From Enhygromyxa salina (GTDB taxonomy: Bacteria > Myxococcota_A > Polyangia > Nannocystales > Nannocystaceae), in NCBI RefSeq assembly GCF_000737335.2, contig NZ_JMCC02000119.1:1-52722 (forward strand): a stretch of DNA of 52,722 bases, read 5' to 3'. Within the stretch, counting starts at the first letter, position 1. Every line of letters begins with the position of its first letter. Both the position numbers and the translations under genes were made by a program. Positions 33,841 to 44,800 of the stretch are shown here, piece by piece. Under the pieces are notes generated by a model. It was given only the letters and a program-made list of their open reading frames with translations, was not told where the DNA came from and did no database searches.

Positions 33841-35751
33841 TCAGTCGTCGAGGGGTTCTTCGGAGCGCTTGCGCGACCCCGGCTGAACGAGGGTCTCGGA
33901 CCGCTTGGCGTCGAGGCTCTGCTTGGGCTTTGCGACCGACTTGCGCTTGGCGGGCTTGGGGATGACCAGTGCGGGCTTGGTCTTGGCCGCCTTCTTGGCC
34001 GCCGGCTTGGCTGCGCTCCGCTTGGCTGCCGCTGGCTTGGACGTGGGTCGCTTGGTCGCGGGCCCTTTCGTGGACTTCTTGGACGCGGACTTTTTGGTAG
34101 CGGGCCCGGCTGTCGACTCTTTGGACGCGGACTTTTTGGACGCGGACTTTTTGGTCGCGGACTTTTTGGTCGCGGACTTTTTGGTCGCGGACTTCTTGGT
34201 CGCGGACTTTTTGGTCGCGGACTTCTTGGTCGCGGGCTTTTTGGTCGCGGGCTTCTTGGACGCGGGCTTCTTGGTCGCGGGCTTCTTGGCAGCGGGCTTC
34301 TTGGCAGTGGTCTTCTTGGCAGCGGGCTTCTTCGCGGCCGCCTTCTTGGACGTGGACTTCTTGGCCCCGGCCTTCCGCTTCGCGGTCGGCTGGCGACCCG
34401 TGGCCTTGTCTGCCGCTGGGAGCGTGCTCTCACCGGCCGCCAACGGCTGCTTGCGGCCAGACCCTTGACGCCGCTCACCCGACTGATCGAGCCCGGACTC
34501 CCCAGCGCTCGGCGTGGGCCCAACGTCGGTCTCGCGCCCGCGGGGGCGCGGCTCACCCAGCGCGAGCCAGTCGCTTGGTGGCAGGCCCAGCCGCTCGCGG
34601 CGGGCGTCGTCGTAGCCGAAGAACACAGCGAGCTCGTCGAACACGCTCAACTCGAGCTCCTTGTCGAGCTGCGCAGGTTCACGGGCGAGTCGCAGCAAGT
34701 TGCGGCGGTACAGGGCGAGCCCGGTCAGCGTGGGAGCGACGTCGGTGTCACGAATGCTGCGGGCGGCGAGCGCCAGTGTCCGCGCCCGGGGATCGACGCC
34801 CTCGAGCACCAGCTCGAAGGGGGGCGCCTCGTTGACGACGACCACGAACCCCGGCTCGCGCGCGAGCACGCGCAGATCTGGATCCGCGCAATTGACCAGC
34901 AGATCGACCACCTTGCTGTGGATGTCGGCGGGCTGCGGCGACCACTCGGGGCTGGCCTGGCGCGCGTCGAGCTGCAGCACCTGCAGGGCTGCGTGGGCCG
35001 CCCGAACCGGCTCGCCGGCCATGTAGGCGGCTTCGTTGCACAGGTACCAGACGTCGGCGTCGTCGCCGAAGCGGCGCAGCAGGCCGTCGAGCCAGGGCAG
35101 GGCCTCGTCGGGAACGCCGAGGTCCATGTGCAGGCGCGCCACTCGGATCGCGAACTGCACGACCCGTCCCATGATCGGCTCGATGTCCTCGCTGTCGAAC
35201 TCGGGCGGATCACCCGCGAACTCGCGCAGCAATCGCGCGAGCTCCTCGCGCGGGGTCTCGGCGTCGAGCAGCTGATCGAGCACCCACAGCTCGGTGAGCT
35301 GGTCGAGGCGCTCGGCGGCGGCGCCCCGATCATCTAGCGCGACCAAGGCCTCGACCTCGATCAGGCCAAAGTCGAGCTGGTCCGCCAAGGTCGCCTCGTC
35401 GAGGTCGCGCGCGTGGCTCGCTCGCATCAGGGCGCGCTGCGGATCCTCGAGGTCATAGAGGAGCAGCTGGGCGGCGGCGAGCTGCGCGTCGACGTAGTCC
35501 GCGTCGGCCTCGATCGCGCGCTCGTACCACTCGAGGCTGCTCTCTGGGTCCGACTCCGCGAGGCTGATCGCGGCCATGAGCATGGCCGCGTCAGGCACCT
35601 CGGGCCGAATCTTCAGGGCCTGGTGGGCCGAATTGCGCGCGCGTTGATAGTCACCGCGATCGAGCAGCGACCACCCGCGGTCCAGGTGCGCAGTATATCG
35701 ACTGGCCTCACCGAAGCCGTCGTCGTCTTGATCGTACTCCCGACGGGGCAC
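33841..35751 (-). CDS. TPR protein with degenerate zincin-like domain and Lys-rich histone-like tail
   Basis: This is 636 residues. I choose the GTG at 35751 (peptide VPRREYDQDDDG) because TAGGAG lies seven bases upstream; the frame continues 102 codons back through repeat DNA. Residues 20-150 are TPR helices (RGDYQRARNSAHQALKIRPE). Residues about 290-390 follow the minimal zincin family (PF06262 type) with VVVVNEAPPFELVLEGV and LYRRNLLRLAREPAQLDKE, but where the family has HExxH this protein has DELAV (372-376), so both metal-binding His are lost. From about 450 to the end it is Lys/Ala/Ser/Thr-rich with many KKSAT/KKPAT pentads, encoded by 15-bp repeats, like histone H1 or HctB tails. No signal peptide is seen. 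Confidence 0.85.
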   Translation of the reverse strand: MPRREYDQDDDGFGEASRYTAHLDRGWSLLDRGDYQRARNSAHQALKIRPEVPDAAMLMAAISLAESDPESSLEWYERAIEADADYVDAQLAAAQLLLYDLEDPQRALMRASHARDLDEATLADQLDFGLIEVEALVALDDRGAAAERLDQLTELWVLDQLLDAETPREELARLLREFAGDPPEFDSEDIEPIMGRVVQFAIRVARLHMDLGVPDEALPWLDGLLRRFGDDADVWYLCNEAAYMAGEPVRAAHAALQVLQLDARQASPEWSPQPADIHSKVVDLLVNCADPDLRVLAREPGFVVVVNEAPPFELVLEGVDPRARTLALAARSIRDTDVAPTLTGLALYRRNLLRLAREPAQLDKELELSVFDELAVFFGYDDARRERLGLPPSDWLALGEPRPRGRETDVGPTPSAGESGLDQSGERRQGSGRKQPLAAGESTLPAADKATGRQPTAKRKAGAKKSTSKKAAAKKPAAKKTTAKKPAAKKPATKKPASKKPATKKPATKKSATKKSATKKSATKKSATKKSATKKSASKKSASKESTAGPATKKSASKKSTKGPATKRPTSKPAAAKRSAAKPAAKKAAKTKPALVIPKPAKRKSVAKPKQSLDAKRSETLVQPGSRKRSEEPLDD

Positions 35752-35886
35752 CCCGCTCCTATACCACTCGCCATGGTTTTTGGGTCTTGGCTTCTGCGCA
35801 CGTACACTGGCGCCCGTGGATCGGCGCCAGCTTCCGAACGAGATCACCAACACCGGGCAGGAGCCATGGCGTCGCGCTCCCCAGCG

Positions 35887-35990
35887 GCTGTTTTCAGCTC
35901 GGGCGAGGGCTTCTCGCCCGCTTGCGGACGCCTTCCTAGACCGGTTCACCGTGGGCAGCGGGAGGGCTTCTCGCCCGCTTGCGAGCGAGC
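35887..35990 (+). repeat. Family B repeat copies at the 5' end of the LpoA-like gene
   Basis: Bases 35887-35935 match a family B unit without change over 49 bases (from GCTGTTTTCAGCTC through GACGCCTTC), including both hairpins in part. A second fragment at about 35957-35985 repeats AGGGCTTCTCGCCCGCTTGCG. Both lie just before or within the start of the lipoprotein gene. Confidence 0.88.
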
Positions 35991-37690
35991 TCTGGAGGCG
36001 CGCCCTGTGTGTGACCCTGCTGGCCGGCTTGCCCTCGGTCGTGAGCTGCCAGACCACGCGGGCTGGCCAAAACTCCAGCGGATCCCTGGTCGATCCCGGG
36101 ACCGTCCCCGCTCAGATGCGCGAAGAGTGGCAGGCGCTCGTCGACGCGCAGGCGGGTGACCCTGGCTCGTCAGCCGTGGATCTGGCCGCGGACGCGCTGC
36201 TCGAACGCGAGCCGCCGCCCGAGCTGCGGGCCAGCGCGCTGCAGGCCAAAGCCGATCGACAATATTTGCTCGGCAACGACCTAGAAGCGATCCGTCTGGC
36301 CGATGAGGCGGTCGCGCTGCTGCCCGCGTCCGAGGCGCCACCCAAGTCCAAGTCGGGCGCGCAGCTGCACGTGGCCGTCCACCGGGTCCTCGCGCTGGCG
36401 CTCACGCGGGGCGGTGACCCGGCCCGGGCGCTGACCAAGCTCGATCAGCTCGAGGCCTGGGGTGGCATGGAGCGGGTCGAGCTGCGCGGCGCACGAGCGG
36501 TCGCGCTCGATCGTTCGGGTGACACCGCCGCCGCGCTCGCGGCCTTCGCAGGCTGGCGTGAGCTCGTCGCCGATGACGCGCCAGAGGCCGGGTACGCGCA
36601 GGAGCGGATCGCCGCGCTCAGCCAACATCTAGATCGGGCGACCCTCTTGGGTCTGGCCGAGGGCGCGCCCGGGCCCAACGCGGCCGACTGCCTGCGGGCG
36701 ACCCTTGGCGTCGATCCGGGCGACCAGGCGCCAGCGTGGGTGCGTGGGTGTCAGCCGCTGCCGGATCGGGTTGGGATCTTGCTGCCGCGGACCGGCAAGC
36801 TGTCGGCGCTGGCCGATGCGCAGTTGGCGGCCGCGGTCGCGGCGGTCACGGTTCTGGGGCGGGCGCGCCCCGTCTCGGTCCTGTGGCGGGACAGCGGATC
36901 GGGCGCCGATACCGCTCGCGCCGGGGCGGATCGCCTGGTCGCGGATGGCGCCGAGGTCATCATCGGCCCGGTCGGCGCGACGAACGTGAGGGCCGCGATC
37001 TCCGCGGTTGGCGATGACCGGTTCTTGCTGCCCGGCGAGAGCACGGGCAGCGCGCGCGGCGTGGCCGCGACCCTCGAGCAGCGCACGCACGCGCTCGTCA
37101 ACTTCGCCCGTTCCCGCGGCGCCCGCGAGATCCTCGTGATGGTCCCCGACAACGGCTACGGGACGCGCGTGAAATCGATTGAGAAATCAGTTGAGCAATC
37201 TGGTCTCAAGTCGTTGAAATTCATCGTTTATCCTGGATCGACAACAAGCTTCGCCCCGATCGTCGCCCCGCTCGTTCGCGAGCTCGAGGGCGGCGCCGCG
37301 CTCATCATCGCCGACGCCCTCCCGCGCACCGAGCTGATCGTGCGCCAGCTGCGGCGCGAGCGATTGCGCGTCGCGGGCGGCACCGTCGACAAGGAGGGGA
37401 CCGAGGTGCTCGTGCTGGGCACGGGTGAGGGACTGGCGCCCGACGCGATTGGCGCCAAGCACGACAGCCTCGACGGCGTGATCCTCTCGCCCGCAGCGCA
37501 CCCCGACGCGGATTCGCGCGCGTTCGAAGCCGAGTATTTTGCCCAGCAGCACAAGCGCCCGGACGACCAGGCGCTGCTGGTCTGGCGCGCAATGTCCGCG
37601 GCCTGGTCTGGCGCCTCGGCGACCCTCGAACCCACGCCGGACCTGGTCCGCATTCAAGGAAGCAACGTTGTCGCGGTCAAAGCGCCCTAA
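35951..37690 (+). CDS. LpoA-like lipoprotein: TPR region plus periplasmic-binding-protein domain
   Basis: This is 579 residues from a GTG at 35951. A lipoprotein signal (WRRALCVTLLAGLPSVVSC) precedes a helical, TPR-like half (about 60-255) and a type I periplasmic binding fold of the Leu/Ile/Val class (about 270-579; GILLPRTGKLSALADAQLAA, VIIGPVGATN, ILVMVPDNGYG, YPGSTTSFAPIV). TPR plus this fold is the layout of LpoA, the outer-membrane activator of penicillin-binding protein 1A, so a cell-wall role is inferred. The start is uncertain: the frame opens at a TTG at 35780, and an ATG at 35866 with GCAGGAG is in another frame. Repeat DNA encodes the first residues, so the original start may have been disrupted. 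It overlaps rlmB by 23 bases. Confidence 0.78.
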   Translation: MGSGRASRPLASELWRRALCVTLLAGLPSVVSCQTTRAGQNSSGSLVDPGTVPAQMREEWQALVDAQAGDPGSSAVDLAADALLEREPPPELRASALQAKADRQYLLGNDLEAIRLADEAVALLPASEAPPKSKSGAQLHVAVHRVLALALTRGGDPARALTKLDQLEAWGGMERVELRGARAVALDRSGDTAAALAAFAGWRELVADDAPEAGYAQERIAALSQHLDRATLLGLAEGAPGPNAADCLRATLGVDPGDQAPAWVRGCQPLPDRVGILLPRTGKLSALADAQLAAAVAAVTVLGRARPVSVLWRDSGSGADTARAGADRLVADGAEVIIGPVGATNVRAAISAVGDDRFLLPGESTGSARGVAATLEQRTHALVNFARSRGAREILVMVPDNGYGTRVKSIEKSVEQSGLKSLKFIVYPGSTTSFAPIVAPLVRELEGGAALIIADALPRTELIVRQLRRERLRVAGGTVDKEGTEVLVLGTGEGLAPDAIGAKHDSLDGVILSPAAHPDADSRAFEAEYFAQQHKRPDDQALLVWRAMSAAWSGASATLEPTPDLVRIQGSNVVAVKAP

Positions 37691-38537
37691 GGTCGAAGTT
37701 ACGTCGGACAAGGGACAAGGGAGCCGGGGTCCCGCGGGCGCTCGAGCCCCGGGCCGGGCTTCGCGGGGGGGTCCGCGATCGCGCGGGGGCCCGCGGCTGC
37801 GCCCAGGCGAGCACGCCGTCCCGGGCGAGCGCGCCGTGCTCGAGCTCTTGGGTGGCGCGCCGGGTCGGGTTCGCCGGCTCTTGATCGAGGAAGGGCGCGA
37901 GTTCCCCGCGATCACAGCCCTGGCCGAGGCGGCAGGCGTCGCGCTCGAGCTCGTCGAGCGCGACCACCACGAGTCGCTCATCGGTCCAGGGCTCGCCCGC
38001 GGGGTGGTTGCGATCGCAGATCCACCGCGGATCTGGGAGTTCGAGGACCTGCTCGATCGGGACGATCCCCCGCGAACCCGTCGCGGGCACCAACTCGTGC
38101 TGGTCTGCGACGGGATCATGGATCCCCACAACCTCGGGGCAGTGATCCGAAGCGCAGAGTTCTTTGGCGCCAGCGGGGTGGTGTGGGCGCGCGACCGTTC
38201 CGCGCCCCTGTCACCGAGCGCGGTCCGGGCCTCGGCCGGGGCCAGCGAGCGAGTTGCGCTGTGTCAGGTCACCAACCTCGCGCGGGCGCTCGAGCAGGCC
38301 AAGCAAGACGGGCAGTGGTGGGTCATCGGGACGGTCGTGGACGACGGCACCCCGTTGCGCGAGCTCGCCAAGGACCCCCCCGGGCAGATGTTGTTGGTGC
38401 TCGGCAGCGAGCAGCGAGGTCTTCGTCGGCTCACGCGCGAGCGCTGTGATTTCTTGGTGACGATCGACGGGGCGGGGTCACTGGGCTCGCTCAACGTCTC
38501 GGCTGCGGCCGCGGTGGCCCTCGCTTCGCTCAGCTGA
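37668..38537 (+). CDS. rlmB: SPOUT-class RNA 2'-O-methyltransferase, RlmB/TrmH family
   Basis: This is 289 residues. Members methylate a ribose in 23S rRNA (RlmB, G2251) or tRNA using SAM bound in a trefoil knot. The start is a TTG at 37668 with AAGGA seven bases upstream; it overlaps the preceding gene by 23 bases, so the two are probably one transcript. After a basic, Gly/Arg/Pro-rich tail of about 40 residues comes the substrate-binding domain (GEHAVPGERAVLELLGG). The SPOUT motifs follow: DPHNLGAVIRSAEFFGASGV, LVLGSEQRGL and SLNVSAAAAVAL. The N-terminal RNA-binding-type domain favours RlmB over TrmH, but the exact target is not shown by sequence. Confidence 0.87.
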   Translation: MSRSKRPKVEVTSDKGQGSRGPAGARAPGRASRGGPRSRGGPRLRPGEHAVPGERAVLELLGGAPGRVRRLLIEEGREFPAITALAEAAGVALELVERDHHESLIGPGLARGVVAIADPPRIWEFEDLLDRDDPPRTRRGHQLVLVCDGIMDPHNLGAVIRSAEFFGASGVVWARDRSAPLSPSAVRASAGASERVALCQVTNLARALEQAKQDGQWWVIGTVVDDGTPLRELAKDPPGQMLLVLGSEQRGLRRLTRERCDFLVTIDGAGSLGSLNVSAAAAVALASLS

Positions 38538-38882
38538 AATCAACGCCCACCAGCCCGGCAGATCGGGTACGATGTCGGCGGATCGAGAGCACCGTCGCGA
38601 GCGTGCGCTCCGATCCCGATCGGGGGCACCTCTGACATGTGCCGGCCGCTCATTTAATCGTGGTTTTCGCGGATCGTGTCGGCGACGACCGACCGACCCA
38701 GCCGAGCTGCGGGCCTCCAACATGGACTGCTGGGTTCGGACGCTTTGGCCTAGATACCTGCGACTCGACTCGTTACCCTTGCGCACCGTTTCGAAGCCGT
38801 CCGATTGCCCCGCACCGCGATCGCGACGCCTCGTCGACTCCCGCGCGCCCGGAGGAGTCGGCAGCAGCATCCAGGACCCGAC
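38538..38882. other. Non-coding gap before the giant TPR gene
   Basis: No gene is visible in these 345 bases; the small open frames are shadows. I found no clear hairpin plus T tract after rlmB and no convincing -35/-10 pair. The promoter of the 10.8-kb TPR gene is expected here. AGGA about seven bases before the ATG at 38883 is the only recognisable signal. Confidence 0.5.
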
Positions 38883-41800
38883 ATGGCCGAAGTTCGCTCC
38901 GCTCTCCTTTCGTACCTGCGCTCGACCGACGACACGACCCACGCTGCCTTGAGCGCGGTGATCGAGTCGACCGGACTAGATCTCGCTGCGGCCTCGCAAG
39001 CCGTGCGCGACGAGTCGAGCAACGTCGAGGCCGCCGCCCTCGTGCTCGCGCACTTGGTGGTCGCCACCCACGCCAAAGACGACGCCGACTCGCAAGCGAT
39101 CGTCGACCGCGCCAAGACCCTCGCTCAGCGAGCGCCACGCAACGCCGACGGCAACGACGTCGCGCTGCTCTCGGGTGAGGTCGTGTGGCGCGTCGGCGGT
39201 CAGCCGCGCCTGGCCGAGCCCTACTTTCGTCGGGTCCGTCGCAACGACGCGAGCAACCCGGACATCGTCGGGTTCTATCGCGAGCTGTTCTCGGGCCCGG
39301 CCGACGGCAGCCAGCTGATGCAGGTGTTGGTGCAGGCCCGGCGGGCGAGCAAGGACGCCGACCACCGGTTCGAGCTCGCGGAAGAAATGGCCGCGCTCGC
39401 CCAAGATCGGCTCGGCAGCACCGATCGTGCGATCGAGGTCTGGCGCGCGGTCGTGCGCGAGGACGGCAGTGATCCGCGGGCGATCGCCAACCTCGAGCGG
39501 CTGTACCGAGAGGGCGCCAAGTGGACCGCGCTCGTCGAGCTGCTCAAGGATCAGTTCGACACGATCGAGGACAAGGACGAGACCAAGCAAGAGCGGATCG
39601 ACAAGCTGCTCGAGATCACCGAGCTGTACCGCAAAGAGCTGCGGCTCGAGGCCATGGCGCTCGCAACCTTGCAGCGGATCTTGGACATCGATCCGCGCCA
39701 CCAGGGCAGCCTCGAAGTGCTGGCCGACACCTACGCCAGCGGCAAGCGCTGGAACGATCTGCTTGGCGTGTACCAGCGCCTGCACGACGCCGCCAAAGAA
39801 GACGGTGACACCGAGGCCGAGGCCGACGTGCTGCGCAAGGTCGCGGGGATCTGGGTCGAGAAGCTGGGCAACCCCCAGCGCGCGCTCGAGCCCCTCGCCG
39901 AGCTGCTCGAGCTGTTGCCGGGCGACCGCGGGGCCCGGGACATGATGGCCAAGATCCACGAGCAGCGCCGCGACTGGCGGGCGTTGATCGCCCTGCGTCG
40001 CGAAGAGCTCGCCGAGCGCGAGGGCGAGGACGGACTGGAGCTTCGGCTCGAGCTCGCCGGGCTCGCCGAGGACAAGCTCGGTGATCGCCGCGAGGCGATC
40101 GCCGGTTGGAACGCGGTGCTGCAGCACCACGGCGAGCACGAGAAGGCCCTCGAGGCGCTCGCGCGGCTGTACGAGCGCGAGTCTCGGTGGGCCGAGGCCG
40201 CGGAGATCCGGCATCGTCAGGTTGCGATCGCCGACTCGGTCGGGCGCGCGGTCAAGCTGCTCACGGACATCGGCCACATCTACGCCGAGCGTCTGCGCAA
40301 CCCCTACGACTCGATCCGCGTGTGGCGAGAGATCGCCCGCCTGGTGCCGGGCCACGACAAGGCCCTGCGGACCCTGCGTGACGCCTACGTGGCCTCGGGC
40401 TTGTGGGACGAGCTCACCGATCTCTACGTCGCCCAGGGCCGCGTGTCCGATCTCGTCGACGCGCTGCAGAGCGCGGCCGATCGGGTCGGCGCGACCGACG
40501 AGCGCGTGAGCTTGTATCGCCGGGTCGCGCAGCTGTGTCGTGAGCGCTTGGGCCAGCCCGAGCGGGCCGTCAAGGCGCTCGAGCGCACCCTCGCGATCCA
40601 GCCAAACAACTTGGTCGTCGCGCGCGAGCTGCTGCCGATCTACCGCGAGCAGGGCAACTGGGCGGCGTTGATGCGGACGATCAACGTCCTGCTCGAGGCC
40701 AGCGACAAGGTCGACGACAAGCTCGAGCTGATCGAGCAGCTGCGCGAGGTCGCGGCCGATCGTCTGCAGTCGCCGCAGCTCACGTTCCAGTGGGCGGCGC
40801 GAGCCTACGAGCTGCGCCCCACCGACGAGGCGCTGCGCGAGCAGCTCGAGCGGGCCTCGGCCAGCAGCGACAACTGGGACGAGCTCACGCGGATCTTCGA
40901 GCGGCGGATCGCCGGCGAGCCGCTGTCGGGCGCGGACAGTGAGAGCAGCGGTGAGGTCTCGGTCCAGGCGGTCAAGCGGGCCGAGCAGGTCGAGCAATTG
41001 TTGCTGCTCGAGAAGCTGGCCGTGATCGCCCGCGATCACCTATCGAAGCCCGACGACGCCCAGCGCTTCTTCCGGCGCATCATCGAGCTCGATCCCACCA
41101 ACGAGGCCGCGATGCTGGCCCTCGAGGCGATCTACACGACCACGCGCCGCTGGGATGACCTCAGCGAGGTCTACCGAAGGCGCTTGGACGTCGCCCCCGA
41201 CGACGCCGCGCGGCTGACCACCTTGCGTGGGCTCGCGCGCCTGCAAGAGGGGCAGCTCAGGGACTTCGACGCCGCGGTCGAGACCTACGACAAGATCCTC
41301 GCCCTCGACCCCGAGGACCTCGCCACCCTCGACGCGCTAGCCGAGATCCTGCGCAGCCGTGGCGAGTGGCAGCGGCTCGCCCAGGTGCTGCAGCGCAAGC
41401 TCGAGATCCCCAGCCTCCCCGCTGGTGAAGATGGCGAGCCGGCCGGCATGCGTCCGATCGAGCCCAGCGACATCCCGGTGTTGTTCGAGCTGTCCCACGT
41501 TCGGGCGGCGCGGCTCGATCAGACCGAGCAGGCGATCACCGGGTTCTTGAAGATCCTCGAGCTCGAGCCAACCCACCGCGTCGCGGTCGAGGCCCTCGAA
41601 GAGATCTATCGCGCCGATCCAGCGACCGCGGTCACGATCATGCGCGGGCTGCTGCCGTACTACCGCCGGGTCGGTGATCGCTCGCGCGAGGCCGAGGCGA
41701 TGGAGGTCCTGCTCGCCGCCGTCGACGTCGACGCGGGTGACGGCGAGGCTGATGACGTCGCCGCCAGCGAGCGGCGCCGTGAGCAAAAGTCCCAGCTCGC

Positions 41801-44800
41801 CGCGATCTACGAGCAGATGCCCGAGCGCCGCGGCGACGCGCTGCGGATCTACGCCGAGCTGTTCGAGCGCGATCCTGCCGACTGGGAGGGGCGCCAGCTG
41901 CTTCAGCGGCTCGGTCGCAGCCTCGCGCAGATGCAGCTGGTCGCGCAGGCGTACACCAACGCGCTGGCCTCGATCTCCACGCAGGCCGCCGAGGCCGAGG
42001 CCGAGGGCCGCGCGCTCGAGCGCGCCGACGCCAACCTGCGCCGCGACCTGCTCTTGGAGCTTGGCGCGATGTTGCGTGACGACCTCGAGCAAGCGCTCGC
42101 GGCCGAGAAAGCCTACGCCGAGATCCTCGAGCGCGACGAGACTCACCAGGCCGCCTACGACGCCCTCGAGGCCCTGTTGCGCAGCCGCAGCGCGCACCAG
42201 GAGCTGCTCGATCTGTATCGGCGTCGGGTTGACGTGGTGTTCAACCAACGCGAGCAGCGTCAGCTGCTTGGTCGCATCATCGAGATCGCCCGCGAGGTGC
42301 TCGGCGATCGCGAGACCGCGATCGTGACGGCGGAAGAGCTGCTCGATCTGATCCCCGACGATCTGCCAACCATCGAGCTGCTCGCGCAGATGTACGCAGA
42401 GGGCAGCGAGCCGGAAGACCTCGACAAGCTCGAGGAGTTGCTCGGTCGCTGGGCCGAGCTGGTCGGCGATCGCGAGCTACGCCACGAGCTTGGCTGCAAG
42501 CGCGCCTCGCTGCGCATCCAACATCAGCAAGACGCGTTCGGTGCCGTCGATCTGCTTGGCTCGATCATCGGTGAGAACGCCGATCACGAGCAGGCCCGCG
42601 CGCTGCTCGAGGATCTGCTCGACGTGTCCGACGTGCAGGTCCAAGTCGGCGGCCTGCTGCAGCCGATCTATCAGCGGCGCGGCGACCACCACGGCCGGAT
42701 TCGGGTCCTGCGTGTGCGTCGCGACAACGCCAGCGCCGAGCATCGGCGCGACGACGCGACCTCGTACTTGCTCGAGATCGCCAAGATCCAAGAGCGCGAG
42801 CTGCAGGACAACGAGCGCGCGTTCGCGTCGCTGCGCGAGGCCTACCTCAGCGATCCTCGCCGGCTCGACTCGCGCGAGCAGGTCGAGCGGCTTGGCACCG
42901 AGCTTGGCAAGGAGCGCGAGCTCGTCGAGATCTGGGGCGAGGCGCTCAACAGCGAAGAGGCCAGCGACAAGACCCTGCGCATCGATCTGATCCACCGCGC
43001 CGCGGTGCTGCTCGACGAGCGCCTGCACGACTCCGAGGGCGCGCGGCGGGCCTGGCTGACGCTGATCGATCTCGATCCGCCCGACGCCGCGCTGGCCCAC
43101 AAGACCGTGCGCGCGCTGGTCCGCCTGCACCTCGAGGCGGGTGACTTCGCGGCCTTGGTCGCTGCCCAGCGGGCGCTGCTGCGGTTCACCGACGCGCACC
43201 ACGAGCAGGTTCGGATTCGGCTCGAGATCGCCAAGATTCAGCTCCACCAGCTCATGGACAGGATCGGCGCCGCGCTGACCTGGGCCGAGGTCGTCGACAT
43301 GGAGCCGGCCAACCGCGTCGCGCTCGATGCTCTCGAGAACTTGCTGCTCGAGGAGCGCGAGTGGCAGCGCCTGACCGAGGTGCTCGAGCACCGGATCAGC
43401 GTGGCCGAAGAGCCGCGCATTCAGGCCCAGCTGTGGCGGCGGATCGGCGACATTCGCCGGGCCGAGCTGCAGGATCCTCAGCAGGCGATCCAAGCGTTCC
43501 AGTCGGTCCTGGATCTCAAGACCGGCCACGACGACGCCGTCTACGCCCAGACCCAGCTCGTCGAGCTCAACCGCGCGCTCGAGCGCTGGCCCGACGTCGA
43601 AGAGGGCCTGCGCCGGTTGATCAGCCTGGCCGACGCCGACTCGGTTCGGGTCCAGCTGCTCGCCGAGACCGCCGAGGTCGTCGGCAAGAAGCTCGGGCGG
43701 CCCGACGACGCCCTGGATCTGCTCAAGCGGGTCTTGGATCTGTCGCCAACGGACGGGCGCGCCCGCTCGATGGTCGGCAGCTACCTCGAGCCCGACGACA
43801 CCCGCGAGCGCTCGATCCGGATCCTCACGCCGCTCTACGAAGGTGAGCAGAACTGGGCCGCGCTGCTCGAGCTGCAAGAGCTGCAGGCGCGCAAGCAACC
43901 CAGCGGTCGCCGGCGTCTGCAGGCGCTGCTGCGTGTGGCTCGGACCCAAGAAGAGAAGCTCGAGGATCCGGCGCGGGCGTTCACCGTGTTGTGCGAGGCC
44001 ATGACCGAGGCCGGGGATCAGCCCGAGCTGTCAGAGATCCTCGACAAGGTCGAGCGGCTTGGCGCCGCGTCCGAGCGCAGCGAGGCGCTCTACGAGACCT
44101 ACCAGCGCACCGTCGATCACATCTTGGACTCGGAGCTGCAGCAGCGGGTGCTGCGGGCGATGGGCTTGGTCGCGCTCGCGCGGCTCGGTCGCCTGGACGA
44201 CGCGCGCGCGGTCTACGAGCGGCTGCTCGAGAGCCGCCCCGACGACGACGGCGCCACCGATGCGCTCGAGCAGATCTACGTGCGCCAGGGCGCCGACGAG
44301 GCCCTCGCCAACTTGCTGGTTCGCAAGGTCGATCGCATCACCGACACGGTCGCGCGTGATGGCTTGCTGATCCGCGCCGCCGAGATCCACCGGACCCGGC
44401 TCGACGACGCCGAAGAGGCGATCCGTCTGTACGAGCGCCTGTCGGATCAGGGGCTGCAGCGCGAGGAGGTCCAGACCGTGCTCGAGCCGCTGTACGAGAG
44501 CACCGGTCGGTTCCGCGAGCTGGCCTCGCACCTGACCCGCAAGCTCGCGCACCTGCAGGGCAAGACGGCCGTCGACACCCACCTGCGCCTCGGTCGGCTG
44601 TACGGCGAGCACCTCGACGACCCGGAAGAGGGCATCCGCCACCTCGGCGCCGCCCTCAAGGCTGATCCCGATCACGCGGTCGGGACCGACGAGCTCTCGC
44701 GCTACTTGCAGGACCCGTCGATGCGCAGCCGCGCGGCCGAGATGCTCGAGCCGGTGTTCTTGGCCGTGCAGGACTGGCAGCGACTCCTGCAGATCCAGGA

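Noticed and set aside
35752..36057. Upstream extension of the degenerate zincin protein
   Set aside because: The extra codons are translated repeat DNA overlapping the divergent lipoprotein gene, and the GTG at 35751 has a clear ribosome site.
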